Assembly: GCF_021155775.2 (NCBI RefSeq)
Contig: NC_060233.1
Span: forward strand, 25,523,456 to 25,587,455
Source: Neodiprion pinetum
Lineage: Eukaryota; Arthropoda; Insecta; Hymenoptera; Diprionidae
Reading direction: 5' to 3'
Length of the DNA stretch: 64,000 nt
Shown here: positions 51,193 through 63,089 of the stretch, piece after piece
Layout of the letters: each line of letters begins with the position of its first letter
Numbering within the stretch: the first letter of the stretch is position 1
The notes under the pieces: generated by a model
Database searches by the model: none
What the model saw: the letters and a program-made list of their open reading frames with translations, nothing else
What the model was told of the DNA's origin: nothing
Position numbers and translations under genes: made by a program

Positions 51193-52077
51193 GGGCGACT
51201 GGGAAACAAAGAGAAAGAGAAAGGGAAAGCACCTTGGGGAGGGAGTGCCGTGTGGGGCAGCAGTGGAAGCCACGCAGACTGCCCCAACAGGGGTCCTGCA
51301 GCGTACCGGGGAGGATAGACCCACGGTGGCTCGCCGTAGAGCCCCGAGGACAGCAGCCGTTGCTATTAAAAGCAGAGGGGAGAACACCCCGTATGCGGAA
51401 ATACTTAAGTTCGCACGCGAGAAAATACAACTCGCGGAGCTAGGTATAGAGGAGACGAGGGTGCGGCGGGCAGCTAACGGGGGGGTTCTCATTGAGATCC
51501 CTGGCCCCGAGAATGCGAGGAAGGCAGACGCTCTAGCGGCGCAGCTGACCACAGTGATCCTCGATAATATGGCAACGCAGTCTCAGTGACAAGGCCGGTT
51601 ATCAAGGGCGAACTGAGAGTCCTGGGCTTGGATGACTCAGTGTCCACCGAGGAACTGGCTCGCACCCTAGCCGAGCAGGGTGGCTGTAAAATGGAGGAGG
51701 TCCGTGTAGGTGTTCCGAGCAGGACACCTAATGGGCTATATAGCGCGTGGGCACAGTGCCCCTGAGGGCAGCTGTGGTTGTCGCGACGAAGGGCAAGGTG
51801 AAGATCGGCTGGACCACGGCCACGGTAGAGCTGCTGGAGGCGCGCCCCAGGCAATGCTATAAGTGCTGGGGCTTTAGCCATATAGGGAGTATGTGTAAAG
51901 CGTCGACAGAGCGCCGGGCCGCGTGCTACAGGTGCAGTGCTGAGGGCCACCAGGCGCGAGATTGCACGGCCTGCCCCAAATGTGCGGTCTGCGAGGGGAG
52001 AGGGATAGACAGCGCCCACAGGATGGGTTCGGGACGTTGCACGTCCGTCGGCGAACGGGGTCGGAGGCCCGCAACTA

Positions 52078-55000
52078 ATGCAAGCAAGAATGGCCAGGTA
52101 CATACAGTGGAACTTGTACCATAGCAGGGGGCTCAGGACCTACTGAAGCAGGTAGTACTCGAAGGGGAAATCGATGTGTGCCTCGTATCCGAGCCGTACG
52201 CTACCCCGAGCATGGCCACCTGGCTTAGCAGTGACGACGGCTGGGCGGCCATATACTGGAAGGCGGAGGGCAACGTCCGCGGGGGCTCGCTCGTCAAGAG
52301 GGGAAGAGGTTACGTGGCTGCTAAGTTCGGGGATATAATTGCCATATCGGTGTACATATCCCCCAACATTCTGATAGCGGAGTTCACTGCGCATCTGGAC
52401 GACCTGACTCGGGTGATCCAGCTGGCGGGGAACAGTGGGAGGGAGATACTGGTGGGGGGGGTTTCAATGCCCGCTCGCCGACCTGGGACCCGTCTGGGTC
52501 TAACGGAAGGGGGGAGCTGCTCGAGGAGTGGGCGGCATCATGTGGGGTACGTCTCCACAACACTGGGAGGACGGCGACATGTATTAGGTCACAGGGGTCA
52601 TCCGTCGTCGACCTGACGTGGTCGTCAGTAAATGTTGTACCCGTGATCAAGGGGTGGCGGGTGTTGGAGGAGACGGAAACACTATCCGACCACCGGTACA
52701 TCTCGTACGAGGTCGGTACCCCTAGACGCGAACAGCACAGGGGTAGAAAGGGCCACATGCGCTGGAACTGGTCGAAGTTCAGCCCGGAACATCTGACAGA
52801 TGCTCTGTCCCTCATCCTTTCCTGGGGACCAACTGGAGGGGATTATACGACGCCAGAGGGCCTTGCAGGATGGATTGAGCGTGCCATGACGCAGGCCTGC
52901 GACGCAGCCGCGCCTAGAGCTCGCACTGGGAATCGCTCCAGGAAGGCGACATATTGGTGGAGCGAGGAGCTGGCCGATATACGCAGGTCCTGCGTAGCGG
53001 CAAGGAGGCGCCTCGCGAGGGGAAGACGGACGGCTGATGACCGCCAGGAAAAAGAGGCCGAGTATCGGGCCGCCAAGAGGGTGCTCCGAGACGGCATTAA
53101 AGCGGCCAAGGCCAAGGCGTGGAGAGACCTCATCAGCTTTGTGGAAGCGGATCCATGGGGTCTCCCTTACAAATTGGTGTTAGGCAAACTGCGAAGCTCC
53201 CAAAGAGGGTTGACGGAGACGCTAGAGGAGGATACCCTCAGGAAGCTCCTTGATGCCCTCTTCCCGAGGGGTGATAGATGCGCTCCGAGGACCCAGAGCG
53301 GCTGGCGATGGAACGAACGGTGGGCGGTCACGACGGACGAGGTCCGAGCTGCGCTTAAAAAAGGATGCTCGCGTAAGGTCGCCCCGGGACCGGATGGTGT
53401 TAAAGGAAGTGCGTGGGTGAGAGTTCCGGAGGGAATGATCGCACTATTGTCGAGGAACTTCAGCCTCTGCCTGCGAGAAGGAGTCGTTCCGCTGCCATGG
53501 AAGAAGGCTCGACTGGTGCTCATCCCTAAGGGGGGGGCACCCACCGGGCCTCTCCCCAAGGTAAGGCCGATATGCCTCCTGAACGAGGTGGGGAAAATGT
53601 TAGAGAGGATCCTGGTGGCTCGGCTACGGAAGTGGATGGAGGAGAATCCTCGGGTGCGCCTGTCCGAGGACCAGTATGGGTTTCGGGAAGGACGATCCAC
53701 GCACGATGCCCTGCTGAGGGTGCGACGATTCATGGAAAACGCCACGGAGAATGGGGGCTACGCGGTGGCTGTGTCTCTGGACATAGCCAACGCATTTAAT
53801 AGCCTGCCATGGCCATCCATAAGTGATGCACTTGGAGACAAAGGGGCCCCGGAGTATCTTCGACGGGTCCTGGATTCCTACCTGTGGGATAGGTACGTGG
53901 AATACACGAACGGAGATGGAGAACTTAGGAGTCTGGCAGTGACGGCCGGGGTCCCACAGGGCTCAGTTCTCGGCCCCCTGCTATGGAACCTGACGTTCGA
54001 CGAGGTCCTGCGGGGGGAGGGGATTGCAGACTGTGCTGTTGTCTGCTACGCGGACGACACGCTGGTTTTGAGTTCCGCTGGGGACCCGTCCACAGCGGTA
54101 GCACTAGCGAATACGATGGTAGCCAGGGTAGTCCGGCGAATTTCGGGCCTAGGCCTCACGGTTGCGGCGAGCAAGACGGAAGCTGTCCTGTTCCGGCGTG
54201 TGAAGAGGGGGGAAACACCGAACACCCGAGACGTCAGAGTTGGCGCAGAGAGGGTGCTACTGTCGGGGTCCATGAAGTACCTGGGGGTACGACTGGATCC
54301 CGGCATGACGTTCAACGCGCACTTCGCCTCCATGGAGGCTAGGCTAGGGGGTGTCACGAGGACGCTGGCGAGGCTGATGCCAAACCTGAGGGGGCCATCC
54401 GAATTTAGGCGCAGGCTATACGCTGAAACACTATTCGCGGTGATAATGTACGGCGCTCCGGTGTGGGGGGATGTGGCGAGGTCCTCAAAGTACATTCAGC
54501 AGGTGATTACGAGGTGCCAGAGAGGGATATGCGCAAGAGTGGTTGCGGCATATCGCACGGCCTCCTTCGTGGCCGTTTCGATGCTGGCTAGGACCCCGCC
54601 ACTATATCTAGTGACTGATACGTACGAGCGCACATTCCATAGAGTGCGTGAACTGCGGTCGACCAGGACGTGGTCCCCGAGCATGGTCAAAACGATTAGG
54701 GAGGAGGAACTGCGCGTAGCCCGCGAGCAATGGAGGGTGCACCTCGGAAATGCGGGGCTCCCCAGCGAGAGGCTGAGGTTATCTATCCTAGCGAACTTGA
54801 CGGGATGGTTCGACAGGGCACACGGAAGCATGACTCTCCGTGTGACCCAAGTCCTGACAGGCCACAGGTACTTCGCAGATTTCCTATACAGAATAGGGAA
54901 GACGGAGAGGCCGACTTGCTGGTACTGCCGGCTGGAGGAAGACACGGCGAGCCACACGGTGGAGGCGTGCCCCGCGTGGAAAGATGAGAGGGATGCCCTA

Positions 55001-55078
55001 CAGCACGTCGTAGGGGAGGATCTGACACTACCTGGCTTGATCCGGGCTATGGTAGAGTCTAGAGAGGCTAGAGGCTAG
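52078..55078 (+). pseudogene. R1-C ORF2: endonuclease, RT, zinc knuckle; two frameshifts
   Basis: ATG 52078 overlaps the ORF1 end and starts an endonuclease-like frame (RYIQWNLYHSRG). This shifts near 52140 into a frame with VCLVSEPYATPSMATW (about 52172) and KFGDIIAISVYISPN. A run of eight G near 52453-52460 shifts it again, and from there the sequence is open to TAG 55076-55078. It shows NARSPTWDPSG-type text, LSDHRYISY (52687), VRPICLLNEVGKMLE (53562), YGFREGRSTHDA (53677), VSLDIANAF (53770), PQGSVLGPLLWN (53955), CYADDTLVL (54045) and CWYCRLEEDTASHTVEAC (54919). RT and knuckle domains are intact. It differs clearly from R1-A/B, so it is a separate R1 family. Confidence 0.9.
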
Positions 55079-55920
55079 CTTCGCGGAGCGGGTTATGACG
55101 TCCAAGGAACCAAGGACGGCCAAGGGAGCGGTTACGACGGCGAACGTGGCGCAGCGCGCAACCCGCTTGAGCGGGAGAAATGGGGGTAGATCGCGTGTAA
55201 GCGCGGGCATGAGGTAGGCTCAGACCTACACGGGCAGAGGTCCAAACGGGTTGGCGGGATGGGACACCGGTCGGCCTCAGCCTCGTCCTTTCGGTCGGGG
55301 CCGTGGGTCAGAGGTGGAGGGGAGGGGAGGGGTGCAGGGCAACGTGGTATCTGGTGCCAGGATAGGGACGTAAGACGCTAGGTGATAGGTTGACGATAGG
55401 TTCGTCCCGGCCATGCCCCCTCCTCTTCTTCTTCTTCTTCTGCCTCCCTCTCCTCGGCCCCCGGCCCGGGGTCGGCGGATGGGACGGTCGAGCAGGATGC
55501 AACTTCCCCTGGACCCGCATGGGCAGGGTGCTCAATAACGCGAACACGGGGCACAGAGTGGGGGTCTCCATACGCTTGGCAGCTCCGCTAAGCGGAGCTC
55601 TCGTCGTAGCGGTAATCGAAGACGTCCCACCAGCGGGCAGCCTCGTCCTTCGCAAAAGGGCGCCGAGCATAGAATGTAGCAGTGAGGGCCGGGAGGCTCT
55701 ACTCCCCAATAGGCGCTAGAGTAAGGTACGCGCGTAGGCGCGAAGGTGCCGAGGGTATCCCTGAGATTATGCCTCGCACGGTTCCGGGGAGTCCCCCCTA
55801 CCTGTACCAGAGTGGCCGCTGGTTTTTTAGTGGGTGCGAGTCCCACACTACCCTGAAGCTTTTTGCGCAAAGCTCCAGGGTGTGCATAAGGCATTTTTAC
55901 CAGCGATATCAAAAAAAGAA
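55079..55920 (+). other. R1-C 3' UTR and A-rich tail
   Basis: GC-rich, with a pyrimidine tract CTCTTCTTCTTCTTC near 55422 and GCTCCGCTAAGCGGAGC, a perfect hairpin near 55582-55598. It ends in AAAAAAAGAAAA just before the right duplication. The frames seen in it are not coding. Confidence 0.75.
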
Positions 55921-55934
55921 AACTATTCGACCGT
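55921..55934. repeat. Right target-site duplication of R1-C (14 bp)
   Basis: AACTATTCGACCGT, identical to 26591-26604. Confidence 0.93.
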
Positions 55935-55967
55935 GTAGTTAAATTAAAAATGTAATTGAAATCTCAC

Positions 55968-58900
55968 GACATTGATCGGAATATATTTCGGATTGTGTTT
56001 CTTCGTCCCTGATTATGTCCTCTATTTGATGTCTAGGTACTGATGAATCATCTTTACGAGCTAATTTAGAACTAGCTATCTTAATACGGCCATTTATATA
56101 GTCTACGTGCTTCTGCAAAAAGACATCTGCCCTCATTGGCGTTGCACAATATTTTAAGAGGTGGGTCTTGATTTTATTAAACTCTCCCTCTACTGCAGCA
56201 CTGGAAGCCGGTACACGGCCGTAGCCAAACTTATCGCGAAAAATGTTTGATCAGAGCGGGATCAATTTAACGTCTTTCAAAAGACGGTCTGCTAATCGCG
56301 GAAGATAGTGAGCATTTTCACGATCTCCAACCTCTTTTAGAGCGTCATTCACTTCCACTTCAATTTCTGCCGAGTTATCACTCATGACAATTTCATTTAC
56401 GGCAGCAGCGTCATGATAAAAATAATTGCACTATGAACCAACAAAAGGTGGAAAATTAATTGAATTGTACGAATAAGTTTTAAACCAGCACATATGTCGG
56501 TGATTAGCAAAATTAAAGCTAATTAAATTTTTAATGTGAATAAGAAGCTACTCTGCGTGACGGTAATTATTTTGATAAGAAACAAAATCTACGCACTTCG
56601 ACTGTTACACCCTCGACCAAATTACTCAACCTCATTTTGGTCTCATTCGATCTTCCAAGCACAGTCTCTCGTCCAATATCTATAGTCACTTCAGTGTTCA
56701 ATGTTTTCAAAGCCGATTTTGCTTCTTCGCATTGCGACCTCCGTCCACAAGTTAAACCACTGTCTGTCTCAGAGCGCGAAACCAGGATTATATTCTTCAC
56801 AATGCTTCGAGCTTGCCAGATATCTCGTGCAACTACTAACTTCCCGATTGCAGCGAGATAAAAGATTTTAATGCGTTGTGGAATATCTTTTAGGGATGAG
56901 GCATATGTTTTTATAAAATGAGCGACGTCAGTGCGTATCAAATCTGCATGCATCGGCATAATTTTCAATTGTGCTGCATGCTGTAAACGCACGTATTACT
57001 GCAGTTAACAGAGCTCTACTGGCATCTGTTACTGCCTCACGAGGAATCGGAGCCCCAGACCGGATCCACTCCATAAGCCAGAACCGAATCGCATTGGTAT
57101 GGTGACTCTCGGATATCATCTGACACACTGAAAACTGCTCTCCATCACAATTAATTACACAGTGGTATAAAAATATGTGTTCACAGTGTGCTTTTTCCGG
57201 CTTCTCGATTTTTCTTATGATACTTCCAGTGGCATCAATTACAACGGAACAATTACAATTCGCTCTGAAGCTCTGCGTTTGATAATTCGTCCAGTAATGA
57301 ACATGGAATGGGTCGTATCCGATGTTGTGGACCACATTCTTCAGATGAGTAGCCTTCATAACCGCAATTGCCTTCAATGGGTCCCGATCCAAATATTCAT
57401 TGGCGATATATTCATATTTTGCAACACCAAGAACTGTTGCCGAATAAAGTTGCGGTGGTTCTGGATCCCCTTCTGACATCAAGTCGTTTGCTTTTTCCGC
57501 CCGATAAACGTGTACGGCTTTGTGCATCAGATCTTTGGCTACTACTTCTCTGATTGGTGCTCGAAGGTACCTTTTACAACACGTACCAAACCCTTTTGTC
57601 ACGGTACAATTGAAATAAATATTATTGTCATTTTTATCGACATCTCGTATGACACAGCGAAGTTTACTTCCGCAATTGCACATACCTGTACATCCAAAGA
57701 AAACGATTCCAAAACATACAATGGATAATACACTTGATTACGTAATTCATGTTTCTTTTGATAAATTTGAGAAAAAACTTTCGGTTTCGTTGTACGGGAA
57801 AATTTCTCATGCAGTAGAAACAAATTTTAATGTTGGAAATATGATAATGGAGCACAATCGATTTTTATAATTCTCAAGAATAATAAAAAATACAAAAATC
57901 TATTAGCAAATAAACCATACTGAATTATCTCCTTACAGAGAAAAAAAATTCAGTTGAAATAAGAAATCGAGTTGAATTAAAACAAATATACATATTTTGA
58001 ATCACAGGAAATACAAAAGAATGAGTTTAAATTCTTTCAAATTCACTTGAATTGAAGTGAATTACCGAGAAAAAATTAAAACTCCTGAATTGAAGTGAAT
58101 TAAGATGAATTAAGGAAATTAAGTTGAATGAAAGAAAGTAAAAAACAATGCAAATGAACAGGAAATACAAGAGAATAATTTAAAATTTTCTCAAACTCAC
58201 TTGAATTAGAATAGATTATTATCGAGAAAAGATTGATATTCATGAATTGAAATAAACTAAGTTGAATTAAAAAAAAAAAAATTAAATCAACAAAATGAAG
58301 TTGAATTACATGGATTTATTTAAATTAATTCAACTCGGAAAATTATTGTCTCACTGAAATCTCAAATTATTTCTCCTTCGGTTTAGCAGCTCGAAATATG
58401 TGGGGAAAACTTTGGTGGACGAGTAGATGTATGTACAAGACGCACGGTGCACATAGCTACCTCAGAGACTAATTGTCCGCATTCGGTTCTGTCCTGCGGC
58501 GTTCGGTTGCTAACTTCGTCTACGTTTGATTACCGACGCGATATGTGGTGTATATATTTTTTATTTCAAAATGTTGGGTCAAATGTGATGACTATTGGAA
58601 CAATTCTGATGGAATGGAGATAGGTACGTTTCTACTGTAGGAATTATATCGCTTGAATAATAATTATAACATGATTCAACACATCTTTGTCCGAAATACT
58701 AGCATATCAATCTCGGTACTTCCGTATTTCTATTGGTAGGTGAACATAATTTGTTGTGATAATAAAGAAATAATACGTACCGTTTATGGAGCCAGACTTC
58801 GCATCACCATACAGAAAGTTATTTTGGAAATTAAAACCACATTTAATGCGAGTTGCATCCCAAATTCTGTGGGTAATCATTTCTTGCCATTTACCCGGTT

Positions 58901-59354
58901 TCAGCAGCTTTTGCTGGCGATAACCTCTATTTTTTTTGTCTGTACGTTTGTACAATCGATCAGTAACTAAGTCTTCGAAATCGAATCGCAAAACCGGAAT
59001 TGCGAAACTTAGACACTGAGGATCTTGTTCTTCTAAAGATGCCTCGCAAATAGATGAGGAATCAAAAACAATACCGCTGTGGACGCTATCGCTCGCCGAT
59101 ACGTCAATATTCGAATCCTTCGAATATCTCTGTAAAAGCTTGTCTCTCACTCCATATCTATTGCACGTAACAAATACATACAACGACCTTGAGGTTACAT
59201 TATTATCAAGTTCACGTAATATCACATCCCATATTGGTTTAGATTTTCCAACCACTTTTTTATTCGGCAACAATCTTTCGTCCCCGTGATCCAGTATGAT
59301 ATCAACGATTATCGTCTGATTGACTTTTGAGGTCGACCACGCGCTGGATTCATT
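55968..59354 (-). pseudogene. 5' exons of a transposase/peptidase-like gene (minus strand)
   Basis: The first visible exon runs from about 59354 to 58781 (IIVDIILDHGDE, KPIWDVILREL, YVFVTCNRYG) and ends at a GTACGT donor. A second exon opens near 57683 after an AG acceptor with a Cys cluster (CNCGSKLRC, FGTCCKRYL). An RNase H-like core follows: NCSVVIDATGSI (Asp), SESHHTNAIRFWLMEW, VTDASRALLTAVIRAF (Asp) and RTDVAHFIKTY. A frameshift lies near 56950, with a possible donor GTGCGTAG near 56583. A third exon (about 56432-55968) has a TGA near 56251 and ends at donor GTGAGA. The acidic-triad layout suggests a MULE-like DDE transposase; the C19-like exon is at 25650-26218. Broken and inactive. Family name uncertain. 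Confidence 0.5.
57870..58700. other. Low-complexity intron of the minus-strand gene
   Basis: Dense GAATT/AATTC-type repeats between about 57940 and 58340 (GAATTGAAGTGAATTA and variants). The rest is unremarkable noncoding DNA. It lies between the first and second predicted exons. Confidence 0.5.
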
Positions 59355-60207
59355 GTTAAATCAAAGCTGATGCATTCACGACAAGAGATTCAAAGATACT
59401 GGAGCTGATGCGGAGGTGAACATGGAAAAAATCAGCAGTTAAGGGGAAATGCTAATTTAGTTCGGCGGGGATAAGAAACGCCGAAAGAACGCCGGTTTCA
59501 TTGACTAAGACTGGGCGGCAAAGATCAGTAAGGAGACGCTGGAATACATTGTAACACCGCCACACTTGAATCTATCCAACCTCCTGTATTAAATATCACA
59601 GTCAAAACAAAGCAGACATGAAACGAAAGGCGAGTGCAAGATGTTATATTTTGCGTACATCGAATCTAATATCACGGTACGACATGTCGACGGTATTCCT
59701 TGTGGTATCGATCAAAATTATTAGATTATTGAATTACTAGTACCTAGAATCATGTCCCCTTCGGATCATGGGTTCAAAAACGAATCGACGTGGAAAGTGC
59801 CGGAGAGGAAATATAAACGTAAACAGAGAACTCTTTACGCGATGTATGGTTGTCTGCTCTTTCTCAAGTATCACGCTGCTTTTGCGGCCGAAAAATGAGT
59901 CTTCTAGCAATATTAGTCAAGTAAAGCCGGTCCTTCCTCGTACATTTAAAATAAAAGCCAAAGTAAAGATTCGATTTGCTGCGTTTAATATTATTTTTAA
60001 TTCCATTTCTAATGAAAATCAAAATAGTCCAGTTCAGATAGGTCTGAAAATTACAACTTCTGAAATTTTAGAAATATGTGCGTTATCCCGTTATTGCATA
60101 AAAAAAAAAACATTACAGGGTTACCTGAGACTGAATTACAATACGTGATCCATTTTTATCGGCCTTGAATGATATTTGGATTTTCTCGGTTTTCATGACA
60201 TATACAG
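59355..60207. other. Unassigned sequence
   Basis: A plus-strand open frame at 59768-60148 (126 codons, basic start) has no motif I recognise and is not supported as a gene. No repeat structure is seen. Confidence 0.3.
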
Positions 60208-61655
60208 TAGGGTGGGCCAAAAAAAATGAGTATTTTTTTTTTTACTTTATACTCTGAAAATCGGTTGCTAGATACCTCTAAAGAATTCTCACCAAATATG
60301 AGCTCTTAATTTTGATAACAAGGTCCTCCGCTTTACAATTTTGCATTTTTTCCTGAGTATTAGAAACAAAAATTCATATCTCTTTGACAACTGTTCGTTA
60401 AAAAATATCTCCCCTCATATTCTTGTAGGAAATCGAACGCTCTACAAAAAAGTTCTCTTACAATTTTTTCGTAAACCTTACCGTTTAAAAGATATCAAAG
60501 CTTAAAGTTTGATTATTTTGAGAGAAATTTCTGTTTTGCTTATGAATTTTTTAACTCGCTTACAAAAAATTTTGATGAATTGCACAACTCATAGTTTTGT
60601 AGGAAATTAACTGCTCTACAAAAATGGTGTCTTATGATTTGTCGATTAAGTTAAGCGTTTAAAAGATATTCATCGTCAAACTTCAATGCATACTAATTTT
60701 AACAGTTTTTGATGAATAATTCGAAAAATTTCAATTTAATTTATAAGTTTCATGAAAATTTATTCCAATGTGAGTTCCTAAGAAAAGAGAAATGTTTTAA
60801 ACTATTTTTCTTTTATTTTTTTAGTTCTATATAATATATATTTTTTAATTTTTAATTTTTAATATATATTTTTATACTATTTTTATTTTATTTTTTCAGT
60901 TCTATATAATATATAGAACTAAAAATAATATATATTTTTTAATTTTCAATTTTTAATATATATTTTTATACTATTTTTCTTTTATTTTTTTAGTTCTATA
61001 TAATATATGTAACTATATATATATTATAATATATAGAACTAAAAAAATAAAAGAAAAATAGTTTAAAACATTTCTCTTTTCTTAGGAACTCACATTGGAA
61101 TAAATTTTCATGAAGCTTATAAATTAAATTGAAATTTTTCGAATTATTCATCAAAAACTGTTTAAATTAGTATGCATTGAAGTTTGACGATGAATATCTT
61201 TTAAACGCTTAACTTAATCGACAAATCATAAGACACCATTTTTGTAGAGCAGTTAATTTCCTACAAAACTATGAGTTGTGCAATTCATCAAAATTTTTTG
61301 TAAGCGAGTTAAAAAATTCATAAGCAAAACAGAAATTTCTCTCAAAATAATCAAACTTTAAGCTTTGATATCTTTTAAACGGTAAGGTTTACGAAAAAAT
61401 TGTAAGAGACCTTTTTTGTAGAGCGTTCGATTTCCTACAAGAATATGAGGGGAGATATTTTTTAACGAACAGTTGTCAAAGAGATATGAATTTTTGTTTC
61501 TAATACTCAGGAAAAAATGGAAAATTGCAAAGCGGAGGACCTTGTTATCAAAATTAAGAGCTCATATTTGGTGAGAATTCTTTAGAGGTATCTAGCAACC
61601 GATTTTCAGAGTATAAAGTAAAAAAAAAAATACTCATTTTTTTTGGCCCACCCTA
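60208..61655. repeat. 1.45-kb foldback (long inverted repeat) element
   Basis: The left end TAGGGTGGGCCAAAAAAAA and the right end TTTTTTTTGGCCCACCCTA are reverse complements. The arms stay almost perfectly complementary for about 620 bp each (to about 60840 and from about 61030), around an AT-rich centre of TATATTTTTTAATTT repeats. TA at both edges (60208-60209 and 61654-61655) fits a Tc1/mariner-type or MITE-like insertion. No coding capacity. Confidence 0.93.
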
Positions 61656-62490
61656 ATATACAGTTATATAAATCTCATCTTTATCCAAGTTTCAGTTTAT
61701 ATTAACTATTTATTGTTAAAAAATCTTTTATTTTGAGTGAAAATGATGCAAGGATATGTATACCTGCAATAAGTGGTAATTAAAATACAGGAATACATCT
61801 TCTGGCATTCTTGTTGCGTAAAATGAGACTTTTTTCAGATATTTGTATACGACATATTGTATCAGTACCTCTTTAGGAAATTGATACGAGAGCGGAGGTA
61901 ATAAGTTTAGAGGACGGGGATTTCGGATTCTTGGTCTCCTTTAGAAAATGCATAAAAAAGGTATCTAATATGTTAAAACTGTTATGTGTAAAGTGTCTAT
62001 CATGCGTCGCCCCGGTATACGGATGTTACCGTCCTCTAAAGGTGAAGAAAGACTACAAAATCCTCTACAAATGAACAAATGAGATTAGAGGTAAAATGAA
62101 ATGCTGATGAAATAATCGCGGAACAACCGAAACATGTCATTAACATACAATAGACATAAACGCCGATCAAGCCACGAAGAATTACATTCGGAGAATAGAA
62201 TGATATTGAGCGTTCTACAGGCACTCAAAACTATTTAACTCGACACATTATTACAGCAAGAATAGTTGGATCGCAAAGCCGAGTTGAAACGTGGATACGA
62301 CTCATGGGCGAGCTCATTCTCCGATCATGGCAATCCCATCAGCAGCGTTAACTTTGGACATTAGATATTAGAGCCCAGCAACTTTGACACGTGAAACTCT
62401 AATTTTTATCAAGATAAGTTGACAAATGGGTAATTTTAATGAATAAGGGGTGGAACGGTAGAATCCTAATAACAGCATATCAATGCAAAA
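61656..62490. other. Unassigned AT-rich sequence
   Basis: No gene, repeat or RNA feature recognised. Confidence 0.3.
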
Positions 62491-62720
62491 CGTGCGTTCC
62501 ATCACTTTTCTGTAACGCAGTTGACATGGGGGTGAGTTTCGGGTGTTAAGGGTCGAGCAACAAAATCGGAGATACGGTACATCGAGAGCAACTAATTCGC
62601 GGATCTGAAATCAATTTTTAGCGAATTTTTATATCCGCGCGTTCTGTCATTTCTGTGTAGCGTCGTTGGCATGAGGGTGAGTTTCGGGTGTTAGGGGTTG
62701 AGCAACAAAATCGGAGATAC
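62491..62720. repeat. Diverged direct repeat, 147-bp spacing
   Basis: GGGTGAGTTTCGGGTGTTA...GAGCAACAAAATCGGAGATACG occurs at about 62529-62577 and again at about 62676-62720. The preceding bases are also similar (GCGTTCCATCACTTTTCTG against GCGTTCTGTCATTTCTG). GAGCAACAAAATC recurs near 62992. Confidence 0.75.
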
Positions 62721-63089
62721 GACAGATTCACCTGATTTAGTGATTTATCGGTTGAAAATAAAATATACTGTCCATTTAGTTATATTTCAAGAGTATTGTT
62801 TGTACGTGACGACTTGGGGGTGGTTTGCGGAGCAGGGGTTGATTCTTTCAGTTCGAAATGAGTGTATTATTCGAGCAACTAATTAGCAACAAATTCTCAT
62901 AATTTTTTCGTTAATATTCCGTCATCCGTTAGCCTGGCGTTGCCACCATTTTTTAAACTTGACATCGCCCTTAATTTCGGCGAAATTACTGGAGCAACAA
63001 AATCAAAATTTGGCGAACAAATTAGCAACTAAAGAGCACTAAATCCGCATATAGATCACTTTCGATTTTAATGAAGTGGTTATTCCAGG
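62721..63089. other. Unassigned sequence left of the copia fragment
   Basis: Further weak copies of the GAGCAAC motif; no coding sequence. Confidence 0.3.

Larger units (their letters stand above)
40775..52124 (+). pseudogene. R1-C ORF1 (gag-like), interrupted by copia-1
   Basis: The visible frame crosses from 26708-26762 into 40775. The first ATG in it is 40780 (MKRKVGLAKEALL), so the natural start is unclear and the N-terminus may be lost. A coiled-coil-like stretch (LEAQLRDTRRERDELQRELQ) is followed by TGA 41050-41052 and more of the same frame to 41476, where copia-1 enters. It resumes at 51198 (GDWETKRKRKGK, then ENTPYAEILKFAREKIQ). Frame changes occur near 51575 and 51740. Zinc knuckles are CYKCWGFSHIGSMC (about 51857), CYRCSAEGHQARDC (about 51926) and a CPKCAVC-type third (about 51972). 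It ends at 52122-52124. Confidence 0.82.
26605..55920 (+). mobile_element. R1-C: R1-clade LINE, outermost element of the nested block
   Basis: Its own sequence is 26605-26762, 40775-41476 and 51198-55920, about 5.6 kb. It is bounded by a perfect 14-bp duplication and ends in an A-rich tail (AAAAAAAGAAAA). Segments are contiguous once R1-A and copia-1 are removed: each interruption carries its own target duplication, and the ORF1 frame passes through both joins. ORF1 carries CCHC knuckles; ORF2 carries endonuclease, RT and a C-terminal zinc knuckle, the R1-clade plan. It begins with an HDV-ribozyme-like fold. It is not at the 28S rDNA site used by canonical R1, since its flank is a protein-coding gene remnant. 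Confidence 0.88.

Noticed and set aside
55582..55598. GC-rich hairpin considered as a terminator
   Set aside because: Intrinsic terminators are not expected here; it is a local structure in the R1-C 3' UTR.
59768..60148. Open frame of 126 codons
   Set aside because: No motif, promoter or neighbouring partner; its length is within chance for the region.
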